From the IMG/VR virus record IMGVR_UViG_3300025418_000711, positions 1-23,455 of that record: DNA of 23,455 bases, one strand, 5' to 3'. Under the pieces are notes generated by a model. That model ran no database searches, was not told where the DNA came from, and saw only the letters and a program-made list of their open reading frames with translations. Every line of letters begins with the position of its first letter. The first letter of the stretch is position 1. The position numbers and the translations under genes are program-made. Shown piece after piece: positions 8,901 to 16,114 of the stretch. Source of the DNA: a virus.

Positions 8901-11067
8901 CAGTTAGTGGAACTTGTATAGCGTTTTGGACGGCATCTATTTTTGCGCCAATATTATTTCCAGCAGATTTTAACCCACTGTTTAATGTATCCATAAAACC
9001 TTGATAACCATAATCCGCAGATGATGGTGCTGCCTGACCATTTCCCTGAATTGCATCGACTACTTGTTGTCCTGTGTTCTGAATAGTATTTGTTACAGGC
9101 TGCGTAATATTTTTTATGCCCGCTGAAATTTGATCTATTAAACTAGGTGCAGGAGCCGGTGTTTCCGGCTGCATAACATTTGGAATGCCACTAGGTGATG
9201 CTGGCTGATCAACTATAGCCGCAGGCTTACCCGAAATGTTAATAGCTGGCAGCGTTTGCTGTGGCTGCATCACATTTGGAATGACATTAGGTGTCGTCGG
9301 CTCATCAACCATCGTTGTTGGCTGACTTAGCGGCACAATATTTTGTGACGCCGGATCTGTAGGTATTCCAGAAGTTGTTTGACCTAAACCTTTTTGATAT
9401 GCAATATTACCAGCAAAATCATTTGCCGTTATAAGATTATTCCCACTTTGCGTAACCAGCCCATATAAAGAAGATTGAATAGCATTTGCTGGAATATTAT
9501 ATCCTTGAGAGCTTAATACAGTAGAAATTGTAGACGGCGAATAGCCATAACTACTCATGTCTACAATTGCTTGCTGGGCATTAGACGGTAATGATTGAAT
9601 AGACGCGTCAATCATACTGGCGTTCGGAACGCCAGTGCTGACATTAGTTGTTGGGTTTGTATACGTTCCGGTGCTTATCGGCGTTCCGGTCGTGCTTAAA
9701 CTGCCGCCAGTGCTTGGCGTTCCTTCACTAGAACTAGATCCTGTTGACGCAGCCGGTGTTGCTGGAGATGAAATCAGGCCAAACATTGAACTCTGTATGG
9801 CATTCGCTGGTATATTATACCCTTGACCAGATAACAGACTTGAAATGGCAGACGGAGAAAAACCAAGATTTCCCATATCTGCGATATTGCTTTTAACAGA
9901 TGCAGGAAGAGCTGTTATTGACGGGTCAATAATACTTGCGTTAGAAACATTTCCGCTGACATTTGTTCCAGACGCAAAATCATTTGGGCCTACAGTATTT
10001 GTAGGTGCAGATGTATCTAAATTAACTCCGTTATAGCTATTCCAATAGCCTTGTGCCCCCTGTGCAGTCTGGCCAAGATAACTTGCAACATCGCTTAAAC
10101 TCATGTTGCCGGATTGAATTTGATTGACAAGAGCTTGAGTATCGGCAGAACCCAACTGACCGCCTGTCAGGTTCGTAATCATGTTGTTAATGGAAGTTGT
10201 GTCGTAATTGCCTGCTTCCGATGACGACGCAAAATTAGCTGCGACTTGGTCAGGGGTTAGGGCTCCTGTCTGTAATTGATTAAGCCAATATTGCTGACCA
10301 CCAACGTCTGCTGCGCGACCTAGATCTTGCTGATAAAGACTTGTTAGAAAATTCTGGTAGTCACTTGGACTTAATGGATTACCTGTTGTTGTTAAACTTC
10401 CGTCTGTTGCTGGCGTTGTATCACTTGTTCCAGCTCCCGTCGTATCCGCAGGCGTCACGGGGGACGGCCCTAGATTAGATATACCAGCCATCGTGGGGTC
10501 TGTAATACCCATCGAGGCGAGATCAAGTTTTGAAAAATCTGTAGGATTAATAAAAGTTGATGGAGTTTCACCCGCAGATTTCATGCTTTGGGATTCTTGT
10601 GAAGCGGCAAAGGCTTGTGCTACCTGCTGTGGTGTTGCTGCTCCAGATTGTAATTGCTGTGCCCAGTAATTTGATCCGCCAGTGTCGGCTGCACGATTGA
10701 AATCCGCTTTATATAATGAATTTACAAATTGTCCGTAGTTATTTGGATTTGCTGTTGTTGGTATTGCAATACCAGTACCTTTGGTAAGATCTGTTGGATT
10801 AGTAAGACCACCTATTGGGTTAATTGTTACCGCGTTAACGCCCGATGGGCCAGATGTCTGATTATTCGGGTCACATGTGACTACACATGTTGGGTTACCC
10901 CCAGCCGCAAAATGCTGACGTAGTTTAGTATTTGGATTTGGATAGTCCAATACAGATATTTTTTTAGACCCACGGTATCCATGAATGTGGGGTATACCCG
11001 CGATTCCTTTTACGCTTGGAATGTTGCCGGAAGAAACTTTTAATGCCTTTTTGATTAAATCGCTCAT
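5908..11067 (-). CDS. 1719-aa low-complexity virion protein with DUF4214 repeats and a transglycosylase domain
   Basis: 1719 aa from ATG 11067 (SD GGAAG; an ATG at 11073 overlaps the previous stop). N-terminal motif LIKKALKVS, then FAAGG. Two DUF4214-type modules lie at residues 113-161 and 238-288 (LYQQDLGRAAD.GG..YW), with a degenerate third to about 340. A 60-aa repeat pair ending YNIPANAIQSS is at 371-433 and 478-538. A lysozyme/transglycosylase-like domain is at about 717-888 (ATNESGG with probable catalytic Glu, AIGAYQF). Gln/Ala-rich linkers follow, then an internal MTKNKLQKKALKIS near 1173, an internal MHDDIKHALRLA near 1344, and two more DUF4214 modules. It ends in FARGGKVKQRKHK. Probably a virion protein that locally opens murein during DNA entry; the modular layout suggests gene fusion. 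Confidence 0.85.
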   Translation of the reverse strand: MSDLIKKALKVSSGNIPSVKGIAGIPHIHGYRGSKKISVLDYPNPNTKLRQHFAAGGNPTCVVTCDPNNQTSGPSGVNAVTINPIGGLTNPTDLTKGTGIAIPTTANPNNYGQFVNSLYKADFNRAADTGGSNYWAQQLQSGAATPQQVAQAFAASQESQSMKSAGETPSTFINPTDFSKLDLASMGITDPTMAGISNLGPSPVTPADTTGAGTSDTTPATDGSLTTTGNPLSPSDYQNFLTSLYQQDLGRAADVGGQQYWLNQLQTGALTPDQVAANFASSSEAGNYDTTSINNMITNLTGGQLGSADTQALVNQIQSGNMSLSDVASYLGQTAQGAQGYWNSYNGVNLDTSAPTNTVGPNDFASGTNVSGNVSNASIIDPSITALPASVKSNIADMGNLGFSPSAISSLLSGQGYNIPANAIQSSMFGLISSPATPAASTGSSSSEGTPSTGGSLSTTGTPISTGTYTNPTTNVSTGVPNASMIDASIQSLPSNAQQAIVDMSSYGYSPSTISTVLSSQGYNIPANAIQSSLYGLVTQSGNNLITANDFAGNIAYQKGLGQTTSGIPTDPASQNIVPLSQPTTMVDEPTTPNVIPNVMQPQQTLPAINISGKPAAIVDQPASPSGIPNVMQPETPAPAPSLIDQISAGIKNITQPVTNTIQNTGQQVVDAIQGNGQAAPSSADYGYQGFMDTLNSGLKSAGNNIGAKIDAVQNAIQVPLTAAQQAALGLIATNESGGNYNVILGDPTTPNGAAQGDIAKSVGYTGNLENMTLSQINAMQTKMLKSPANNKNSSAIGAYQFTQQNLFGSKGKPGQLAQLGITPDMYDSIKFTPALQEKLAANTAIEKRGMNLSNPSSWGKGAKQEWTSVGKSLAAPGAIQKVRAAGSGPSQTVGGQPAQAYKPIVPVNAPIVPSTVTNDPNAAADALKNINTTAGNQIIQQTQGSTAQTGLPTSNVSGSDAQGTLESLPSVNSGSISTDPNAGAPSDQGAALSGDGSQMVASTSTVQVPVQVQVPKTITVPGQMKTFTGPDGNSISYQEPATTKTVMTTQTQMQSKDVTTQVPAWQKEGFQSQADYQAAVDNGNTSASQYYASPEYAQAQQEQLNAQAQSEGFSSYAEKQAANGQSPADYYAQQNGYANAAAENAAIESVQEADSGEYGGSGRDIGNRGGRMTKNKLQKKALKISDELTRSEKGGGGPTISPYGFVTPDRSKKNPILEHNRLHPKSYEQQKAEAEELAKRKPVDQWYEPWSEKEDRGMAIYPEDYQKGNLGLGRYAMKKGGTIEDACGGAYSGPANTGTTISGTLTGVSGQGAGQSYSWKRGGRVNDKTDTLKKPNLGRTDTMHDDIKHALRLALGRKHYANGGSGTCNASSSNSFTPFLDNLYQQDLGRAADQGGEEYWANQMANGMSPEQVAASFYNSQEAQNRRQNNPQMPTQTLGLGQAAYNNLPPSMQAQAQSCQPNPAQPAMQLMGGGCSTPQGFYGNRGMDGNRNNNFINNLYQQDLGRAPDQSGGQYWLQQIQSGAMTPQQVAQNFANSSEAKSYQQANPNNQQFQFPSGRNNFGGYGNGTKGGYSMPSQPVGGVGQPPNIDPALLQQMRGQMQGALGQNQGSNGTKSGYGMPQQPYTGQGNGLKNGYNPSQPTNVPAMGTGQPIGGGGATPQGYAQANNIPYPQPNAQTTPLNAPAALGFARGGKVKQRKHKNAKSKALSVVNKFTGRE
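6433..6585 (-). repeat. DUF4214 module, C-terminal copy 2
   Basis: Encodes FINNLYQQDLGRAPDQSGG..YWLQQIQSGAMTPQQVAQNFANS, a near-canonical DUF4214 unit (LGR.PD..G..YW...L.sG.....V...F..S). Very close to the copy at 6785-6945. Confidence 0.8.
6785..6945 (-). repeat. DUF4214 module, C-terminal copy 1
   Basis: Encodes FLDNLYQQDLGRAADQGGEEYW with QMANGMSPEQVAASFYNS following. It is preceded directly by the internal HYANGG motif and the candidate internal start at 7038. Confidence 0.8.
7036..7052 (-). promoter_or_regulatory. candidate internal ribosome binding site and start within the 1719-aa gene
   Basis: On the minus strand AGGAAGGA is followed by CTGATACA and then ATG (7038), in frame with the long ORF. 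The encoded peptide MHDDIKHALRLALGRK has the same pattern as the true N-termini of neighbouring genes. It could yield a C-terminal product of 376 aa containing two DUF4214 modules. Confidence 0.5.
8403..8918 (-). other. lytic transglycosylase/lysozyme-like domain inside the 1719-aa protein
   Basis: About 170 residues: LTAAQQAALGLIATNESGGNY begins the domain with a probable catalytic Glu in the ESGG motif. MTLSQINAMQ and SSAIGAYQFTQQNLFG follow; AIG.YQF is the second conserved block of virion transglycosylase-like muramidases. The rest (LGITPDMYDSIKFTPALQEKLA) matches the helical C-terminal half of such domains. Confidence 0.75.
9451..9955 (-). repeat. pair of about 60-aa repeats in the 1719-aa protein
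   Basis: Copies at 9451-9634 and 9768-9955 share NAS(I/M)ID.SI..LP, then a Gly-(F/Y)-SPS.IS..LS.QGYNIPANAIQSS and (M/L)(F/Y)GL. They are separated by a Ser/Thr/Gly-rich linker. I do not recognise the family. The high identity of the QGYNIPANAIQSS core suggests recent duplication or strong constraint. Confidence 0.8.
10203..10356 (-). repeat. DUF4214 module, N-terminal copy 2
   Basis: Encodes FLTSLYQQDLGRAADVGG, QQYWLNQLQTG and ALTPDQVAANFASS, a clear DUF4214 unit. It is followed by a degenerate third unit (SADTQALVNQIQSGNMSLSD, about 10030-10195) that lost the LGR.AD.GG core. Confidence 0.8.
10583..10731 (-). repeat. DUF4214 module, N-terminal copy 1
   Basis: Encodes FVNSLYKADFNRAADTGG, SNYWAQQLQSG and AATPQQVAQAFAAS. 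It matches the DUF4214 pattern, with FNR replacing the usual LGR. Confidence 0.78.
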
Positions 11068-11069
11068 GG

Positions 11070-13037
11070 TCATTTCTTCCGCTGTATTTTGTGTGCTAGG
11101 CGTAAGGCATCCGTAATAACGCCGCCATCCGCATGACAATTCCAAGCCCTAAGAGACTTATTAATACGACTATTAGGGTCGTTTGCAGTCTCTTTAGATG
11201 TTAGCTTTGCTTTCATGCCTTTCATTCTAGCACAAAAGCTATCTCTTCTTGCGCCACCCTCTGGTTGTGGTGGCTTAATGTCATGACCTTCAGCTTTTAA
11301 AGAAGCACGTCCCTTGGCGTTTAATCCGCCATTTGGGTTTTTACCTTCCTTACGGGTCCATGCTCCTCCGCCCTTTGCGTATCCCGCACGTTCTCCGCCA
11401 ATAACATTCAAATCTTTATAAGATTTTTGAAGTTCAGGTATATGACCAGCGCCTGTTATGTAAACTCCTGCGGGAGCGTTGTGTAAAAAATTATTTCTAG
11501 AATCTTCAAACTTTTTAGCTATTTTACCTAAATTATTTGGATATTCTTGCCAGTTATCTGGCCACATTAATTTTTCACCCGTCGAAAAAAACTTTTGCAA
11601 GTTATCTTTTGTTGCAGGAGATGCAGCCATACGCAGAAGATCGGTGTCTTTTTCACTTCCCTGCTTAAGAAAATTTGCTAAGGTTTCTTTATCGTATGAT
11701 CTGTCTTTAAAATAACGAGCCTTTGCTTGATTAGATAAAAGGCTATCAAATATAGTTTGTCGAGGGTTCTCAAATGTTTCGTGCTGCTTATTCACATCAA
11801 CATTACTAAATAACGGAGCAAGGTATTCCGTTGGATAACCTCTTATATTTTGTGCAGAAGCATCATCCCAAGAACCTTTATATACCTTTTTATCTCCAAA
11901 CAATGAATGATTAGCAGAATTATCTTTTCCATCACCTTCATACCAAGCTCCGTGCTTAGATGCGATTTCTTTAACTCTTTTCTTTATGTCGTCGGACAGT
12001 TCTATAGGATCGCCATGAGGAGACCCAATAATAATTTTATCCCCATAATCTATAACCCCGTATGGAGCATGTCCGCCATTTTTTCTATTAATGTTATTTG
12101 CTAATCTTAACGCGTTATATACGGACCCTCCATCTTCTCTAGCAGCCCGCATGTTATCAATAAGGTTTGGATACGGTCTTCCCGCAGCTTTTGCAGCCGC
12201 CTTGGCGCTTGCTTTTTGTTTTGAAGATAGATGGTGTGGCTTCCCTAAATCTTTTGGTCTTGGTTTATCCCACACCTCTCCACCGCGAGCATATTCACCC
12301 GTCATCATGTAATTATATAGATTATCTAGATGCTTCTTTTGCTCATCAGTGTAATTCATGTAATCAATATCTCTTGCGGGGCCTTGATTATGAGGGAGGT
12401 CTCGTTTGTTTGCTAAATATGATCTTGCCGCAGCATCCATTGCATTTTCATAGGCTTTTTTCTGAGGTAATTTTTCCTCAATAGAATATTTATAATCATT
12501 TCTATTACGCAACTCAGCCAATTGCTCTGGAGACATTGTTGGTAGAAGTGTATTTCGCGTAGAGATAGCTCTTGGATCAGCATGTAAAAGTTCTAATGCC
12601 AAATCCGATCCAGTCATTTCTGGGCGATATACCTCAATACCCGTACGTGCATTCGGGCCAGCTTTACCAAACTCTTTAGGTCGTATTGATTTTGGGTTTT
12701 TAGGGTCGCCTGTCTCTCTTGGTGGGTATGTCTCAGCATAACCACCCTGACGACCCATATTGTATTTTACAATAGGATTAACATTCTTCCATATAGCGGG
12801 AAATGCACGTGATGCATCGTCACCTGATAGCTCTACTGGGCGACGTGGAGGTGTAGGAATAAACCCACCATCGTCAAAATTATGTCTCCATCCAGCTGCA
12901 AATGGTGCCTCTTTGATCTTCTCGTTCATCTGCGGAAGATCAGCGGGTGTTGCGAGTTTAAGGAGTTTGAGTGCGCGTGGCTTCTTAGGGGCGTGAAGAG
13001 ATATATGAAGTGCTTTTTTTATAAAGCCCTTGGTCAT
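11070..13037 (-). CDS. 655-aa protein with GG motifs and a DUF6321-like C-terminal region
   Basis: 655 aa. N-terminal MTKGFIKKALHIS is the cluster motif. A Lys/Ala-rich block (SSKQKASAKAAAKAAGRPYP, then NLIDNMRAA) resembles a segment common in phage proteins of Alphaproteobacteria. Two further ALRLA helices occur, SVYNALRLANNINRKNGG mid-protein and ITDALRLAHKIQRKK at the very C-terminus. Near residues 560-635 AWTRKEGKNPNGGLNAKGRA, ARRDSFCARMKGMK and SLRAW match DUF6321, named from memory. GG motifs: FDDGG, YARGG, REDGG, KNGG, AKGGG and HADGG. The start overlaps the portal stop by ATGA, and the gene is followed after 2 nt by the 1719-aa gene. Probably packaged in or attached to the virion; exact role unknown. 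Confidence 0.8.
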   Translation of the reverse strand: MTKGFIKKALHISLHAPKKPRALKLLKLATPADLPQMNEKIKEAPFAAGWRHNFDDGGFIPTPPRRPVELSGDDASRAFPAIWKNVNPIVKYNMGRQGGYAETYPPRETGDPKNPKSIRPKEFGKAGPNARTGIEVYRPEMTGSDLALELLHADPRAISTRNTLLPTMSPEQLAELRNRNDYKYSIEEKLPQKKAYENAMDAAARSYLANKRDLPHNQGPARDIDYMNYTDEQKKHLDNLYNYMMTGEYARGGEVWDKPRPKDLGKPHHLSSKQKASAKAAAKAAGRPYPNLIDNMRAAREDGGSVYNALRLANNINRKNGGHAPYGVIDYGDKIIIGSPHGDPIELSDDIKKRVKEIASKHGAWYEGDGKDNSANHSLFGDKKVYKGSWDDASAQNIRGYPTEYLAPLFSNVDVNKQHETFENPRQTIFDSLLSNQAKARYFKDRSYDKETLANFLKQGSEKDTDLLRMAASPATKDNLQKFFSTGEKLMWPDNWQEYPNNLGKIAKKFEDSRNNFLHNAPAGVYITGAGHIPELQKSYKDLNVIGGERAGYAKGGGAWTRKEGKNPNGGLNAKGRASLKAEGHDIKPPQPEGGARRDSFCARMKGMKAKLTSKETANDPNSRINKSLRAWNCHADGGVITDALRLAHKIQRKK

Positions 13038-15478
13038 CTCTCTGACTCACCCTTTGGAGCTGCCATCAAGCGATCTAAAATATCGCGGTTGATACGCATC
13101 TTTTCCATTTCTAATTCATTTTGCCTATGAGCAGACTCTTGATTTCTGTCATGGATAATCTGCGTTTCTTGCTCGCGCCGAGCTTCATTCAAGTTAGCGT
13201 TATGCTCACGTACGGCGGCCATCAAATCTAAACCGTTCATATTGTTTTCGTGGGCATTCTGTCTTTCTTGATGATTAAGCTGATGCATGTGGTCGTTAGC
13301 CTTCATGCGTTCTTTGGCACTAATTTCCGCAGCCTTGTGGCGGTCAGCCTGTCTTGCTTTGTCTCCGTGAACAATCGACGACTGCTGCAACTTCATGTGC
13401 TCTAGGCGAAGTTTATTTTGCTGGTCCATAGCACTCAGTTGCGCATCTGTTTGCGCAGCTTGCTGCTTCGTCATAGCTTCAAGGTTTTTGGTTTTAATTC
13501 CAGCAGCCTTAATGCCGCTTTCCACTTGGGCTGTCTGAGCCTTGGTTTGAGCATCCATCATCTTGGCTTGAGCCGCAACCATCTGAGCCTGAGCGTTTAT
13601 TTCTTGGACCGGATCTGGCTGTGGAGGAGCTGGCTGAGATTCATTAAATAGATATTGAGCGTCGTCTATGCCAATCATTGAGAATATTTTGGTGTATACA
13701 GCTTTCTCATTAAATGCAGATGGATTTTGCTGTGCAAGTGTATAGATAGCTATGGCTTTTTGAATACGCATTGACTGGCTTGCCGTGTTAGGGTCCGCCT
13801 TTGGAACAATGTCGTTATTATTCAATGCTGCTAGAAGGTTCTGCTTATCACCCTCGAAATTTGGATTTTTATTGTTACGCCAAATAGCCTCTGGGTCTCG
13901 GCGGAAAAGATCTTTTAATAGGCTGAACTCTTTTTGCTGGGCAGAGTGCATACGCTTGTGGACGGCGTTAATAACTTTTTGGGCTTGGTCAATAAGAGCT
14001 ATCGTCGTACCTACCGGAGCGTCACTACGCCCCTCTCCGACAGCCGTCTCTGCGGTTCCTGCCAGACGTTGAGATGTTTGCTCTACGTCTTGAATGATGC
14101 TCATAAACCCGCTTGTTACATCTCTGTAGGGGAGGGGCATAAACGCTTGGTTAAGCGGGACGCCATCAACATCCATAGGCGCAACCTGGCCTGGGCCAAC
14201 TCGGATGCTGGTCGTCTGTTGCTTACCTGTGGATCGAGCCATAATGCCGCCTGGGAAATTAGCCAACATGCCATTATCAAGAGCAATTCGCCAAGCCGCA
14301 GTAAGAGCGCGACTAGCGTTTCCCAGAATATGAAGCAACCCAAGATTAACCCCAGGGAAAGCTGGCACGAAAACGTATTCAACAAAGACTTCTTGGCGGA
14401 CATAGCTTTTATCCCCCTCTGCCCACCAGCGTCTTATCTCAAGGATCTGGCGGCTATCCTTATCAATCGTTACTCTGTATGGAAGCGGTAGGCCCGTTTT
14501 CTCGCCGTCTTCTGTGTGCTCAAAACCATTAAGATCAAGTTCACAATAACACTCGTATATCTCTCGGTCACTATCCTCTAGGCCGATATTCATCTTAGGC
14601 ATTAAGCCTGCAATATCGTCTAGCTTGCGATCAACAACATTAAGGTCGGGCATCGTAACGCCATTACTTAACGCGATATCCCGCCACGCACCCGCGAGCT
14701 GCATTTGCTTGACGATGCTTGGACGCATTCTTGAGCGATGCGTGATCCGGCCACAAGCCTCAAGTGATACCGCACCGTCTGAGAGTATAATGTCCTTACG
14801 ATCAATCGTTTCTGAGACAGGACGTCTTTTGAGTGGATGCCAATATACTTTTTTATAAGCCTCTCCGCCATGTCCCAGTGAGAAGAACATCCGATCCGTA
14901 TCGGGGTAATACTCAGGAGCACCGACCGTGAGGTAATGGTTGAAGTCTTGCTCGAGTTGATCCGCTTCTTCGTCCAATTGCTGCGTGCCATCACCCTCAT
15001 TCGAAACCTTAACCGGACCGTCTGCGGGGAGCATCTCTCCACGAGCGTTCGCTTGGAACCTAAGAACGGATTCAAGTAAGAGAGGGTGCCTAACAACCGA
15101 TATGCCTTCGTCATTTGGTTCAGACCTTGGCTCTTCGAGCTTAATGCCTAAGAGGTCAATACCTCTCACGACGTCTTGCAACCGTTGTTCTTGGCGGGTG
15201 ATGTCGTCCTGTATAAGCCTTAGCAATTCATCTGAAACGCCACTGAGAACGCCGCTACCCACATACATAGCCAAGTTAGCGTCGTGGTCACTCGCCTCTT
15301 CATCATTGGGTAGAGATAATCCTCCGAAATTGATGGTGACAGCACCGTCTGGGAGGTCAACAACAATAGCGTCGGGCTTTTTCTTGATAAGATCTAAGTC
15401 ACCTAGGTCTATTGTTTCTCCCTTTTCCGCCTCTGGAGCTTCTGGCTCAGGCAGTCGGAGGTGGCGAGGATCTTCCAT
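13034..15478 (-). CDS. phage portal protein
   Basis: 814 aa, long for a portal. The central block, QDFNHYLT (about residue 177) through YYPDTDRMFFSLGHGGEAYKK to HPLKRRPVSETID (190-226), then ITHRSRMRPSIVK, is the signature of the large portal proteins of podovirus-like phages with alphaproteobacterial and related hosts. Residues from about 620 to the end are a Gln/Lys/Glu/Ala-rich helix and coiled coil, consistent with an extended crown or barrel. It would form the dodecameric DNA channel at the capsid vertex. ATG 15478 is preceded by AAGGA. The downstream 655-aa gene overlaps by 4 nt, so it is translationally coupled. No terminase or capsid gene is adjacent, which is unusual. Confidence 0.88.
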   Translation of the reverse strand: MEDPRHLRLPEPEAPEAEKGETIDLGDLDLIKKKPDAIVVDLPDGAVTINFGGLSLPNDEEASDHDANLAMYVGSGVLSGVSDELLRLIQDDITRQEQRLQDVVRGIDLLGIKLEEPRSEPNDEGISVVRHPLLLESVLRFQANARGEMLPADGPVKVSNEGDGTQQLDEEADQLEQDFNHYLTVGAPEYYPDTDRMFFSLGHGGEAYKKVYWHPLKRRPVSETIDRKDIILSDGAVSLEACGRITHRSRMRPSIVKQMQLAGAWRDIALSNGVTMPDLNVVDRKLDDIAGLMPKMNIGLEDSDREIYECYCELDLNGFEHTEDGEKTGLPLPYRVTIDKDSRQILEIRRWWAEGDKSYVRQEVFVEYVFVPAFPGVNLGLLHILGNASRALTAAWRIALDNGMLANFPGGIMARSTGKQQTTSIRVGPGQVAPMDVDGVPLNQAFMPLPYRDVTSGFMSIIQDVEQTSQRLAGTAETAVGEGRSDAPVGTTIALIDQAQKVINAVHKRMHSAQQKEFSLLKDLFRRDPEAIWRNNKNPNFEGDKQNLLAALNNNDIVPKADPNTASQSMRIQKAIAIYTLAQQNPSAFNEKAVYTKIFSMIGIDDAQYLFNESQPAPPQPDPVQEINAQAQMVAAQAKMMDAQTKAQTAQVESGIKAAGIKTKNLEAMTKQQAAQTDAQLSAMDQQNKLRLEHMKLQQSSIVHGDKARQADRHKAAEISAKERMKANDHMHQLNHQERQNAHENNMNGLDLMAAVREHNANLNEARREQETQIIHDRNQESAHRQNELEMEKMRINRDILDRLMAAPKGESER

Positions 15479-15494
15479 ATTTTATTCCTTGACA

Positions 15495-15518
15495 CACTAT
15501 TTTAATAGTGCTATTAAA
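15495..15518. repeat. two overlapping palindromes upstream of the portal gene
   Basis: CACTATT-TT-AATAGTG (15495-15510) and TTTAATAG-TG-CTATTAAA (15501-15518) share the AATAG core, so the two hairpins are mutually exclusive in RNA. As DNA they look like a tandem operator. They lie 17-40 nt upstream of the portal start codon. Confidence 0.55.
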
Positions 15519-15547
15519 GAGCCGTAAGATGTTGTAATGATACAAAA

Positions 15548-15781
15548 TTAATGTGGGCCGGAACAAGGACACATTAAAAGATGTGCCGCTGTTTCTCTAG
15601 CATTGATTAAACTACTGTCTAATGCTTTAGCTTCGACTATAAGACAAACCATCTCTTCTGTAAGAGAAGTCCACACGTCATTTTGGCCCTCAACAGGGCC
15701 TTTGCTTATTTCTTTAAGTATTTGATTTATACGGACTTTGATCTCGTCACAACGAGCTTCTATATCCGCAAGATTGTGCAT
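15548..15781 (-). CDS. small protein of unknown function
   Basis: 77 aa, helical: MHNLADIEARCDEIKVRINQ starts a likely coiled coil, and the C-terminus has a Cys pair (LLMCPCSGPH). Five in-frame Cys-rich or hydrophobic positions give no recognised motif. There is no convincing Shine-Dalgarno before ATG 15781, only AT-rich sequence. It stands alone between the portal and the next small-gene string, with a 66-nt gap before the portal. Confidence 0.6.
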   Translation of the reverse strand: MHNLADIEARCDEIKVRINQILKEISKGPVEGQNDVWTSLTEEMVCLIVEAKALDSSLINARETAAHLLMCPCSGPH

Positions 15782-15853
15782 GGGGAATATATCTCACAAT
15801 TGTGCAATCTGCATTATCCTACTAAATTTACTGAATAAAATCAAGTCGTGTTA

Positions 15854-16114
15854 TCAATTAGAAGAATCTGCACCTAACGCTCTGATTTGAGCGGCAATTT
15901 CCTCGCGTCTGGCCTTAATTTTCATTTTGCCTACGATATATGGGTCATAAACTTCGTATTCTTCTACTATTTTAGCAGCCTTCTCAACCACTTCTCTCAA
16001 TGATCGCCGCAAAACAATAATTTCATCCTTGGCGTCTGTTAATAAATCTTCATATGGGTTTAGAAAAGATCTTCTGCCAAGCTTTGTTTTAATTCTGGTA
16101 AGTATATCAATCAT
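15854..16114 (-). CDS. small charged helical protein
   Basis: 86 aa from ATG 16114, chosen because it overlaps the upstream stop by the ATGATTGA pattern used repeatedly in this string; the frame is open to 16171. MIDILTRIKTKLGRR then a long helix (TDAKDEIIVLRRSLREVVEKAA) and a basic C-terminal part (KMKIKARREEIAAQIRAL). The layout (short N-terminal motif, linker, coiled coil) resembles the MTD-type coiled-coil proteins upstream. Function unknown. Confidence 0.65.
   Translation of the reverse strand: MIDILTRIKTKLGRRSFLNPYEDLLTDAKDEIIVLRRSLREVVEKAAKIVEEYEVYDPYIVGKMKIKARREEIAAQIRALGADSSN

Noticed and set aside
14116-14403. Minus-strand open frame nested inside the portal gene (also 14668-15114)
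   Set aside because: Overlapped entirely by a well-supported portal coding frame; no start site or recognisable product.
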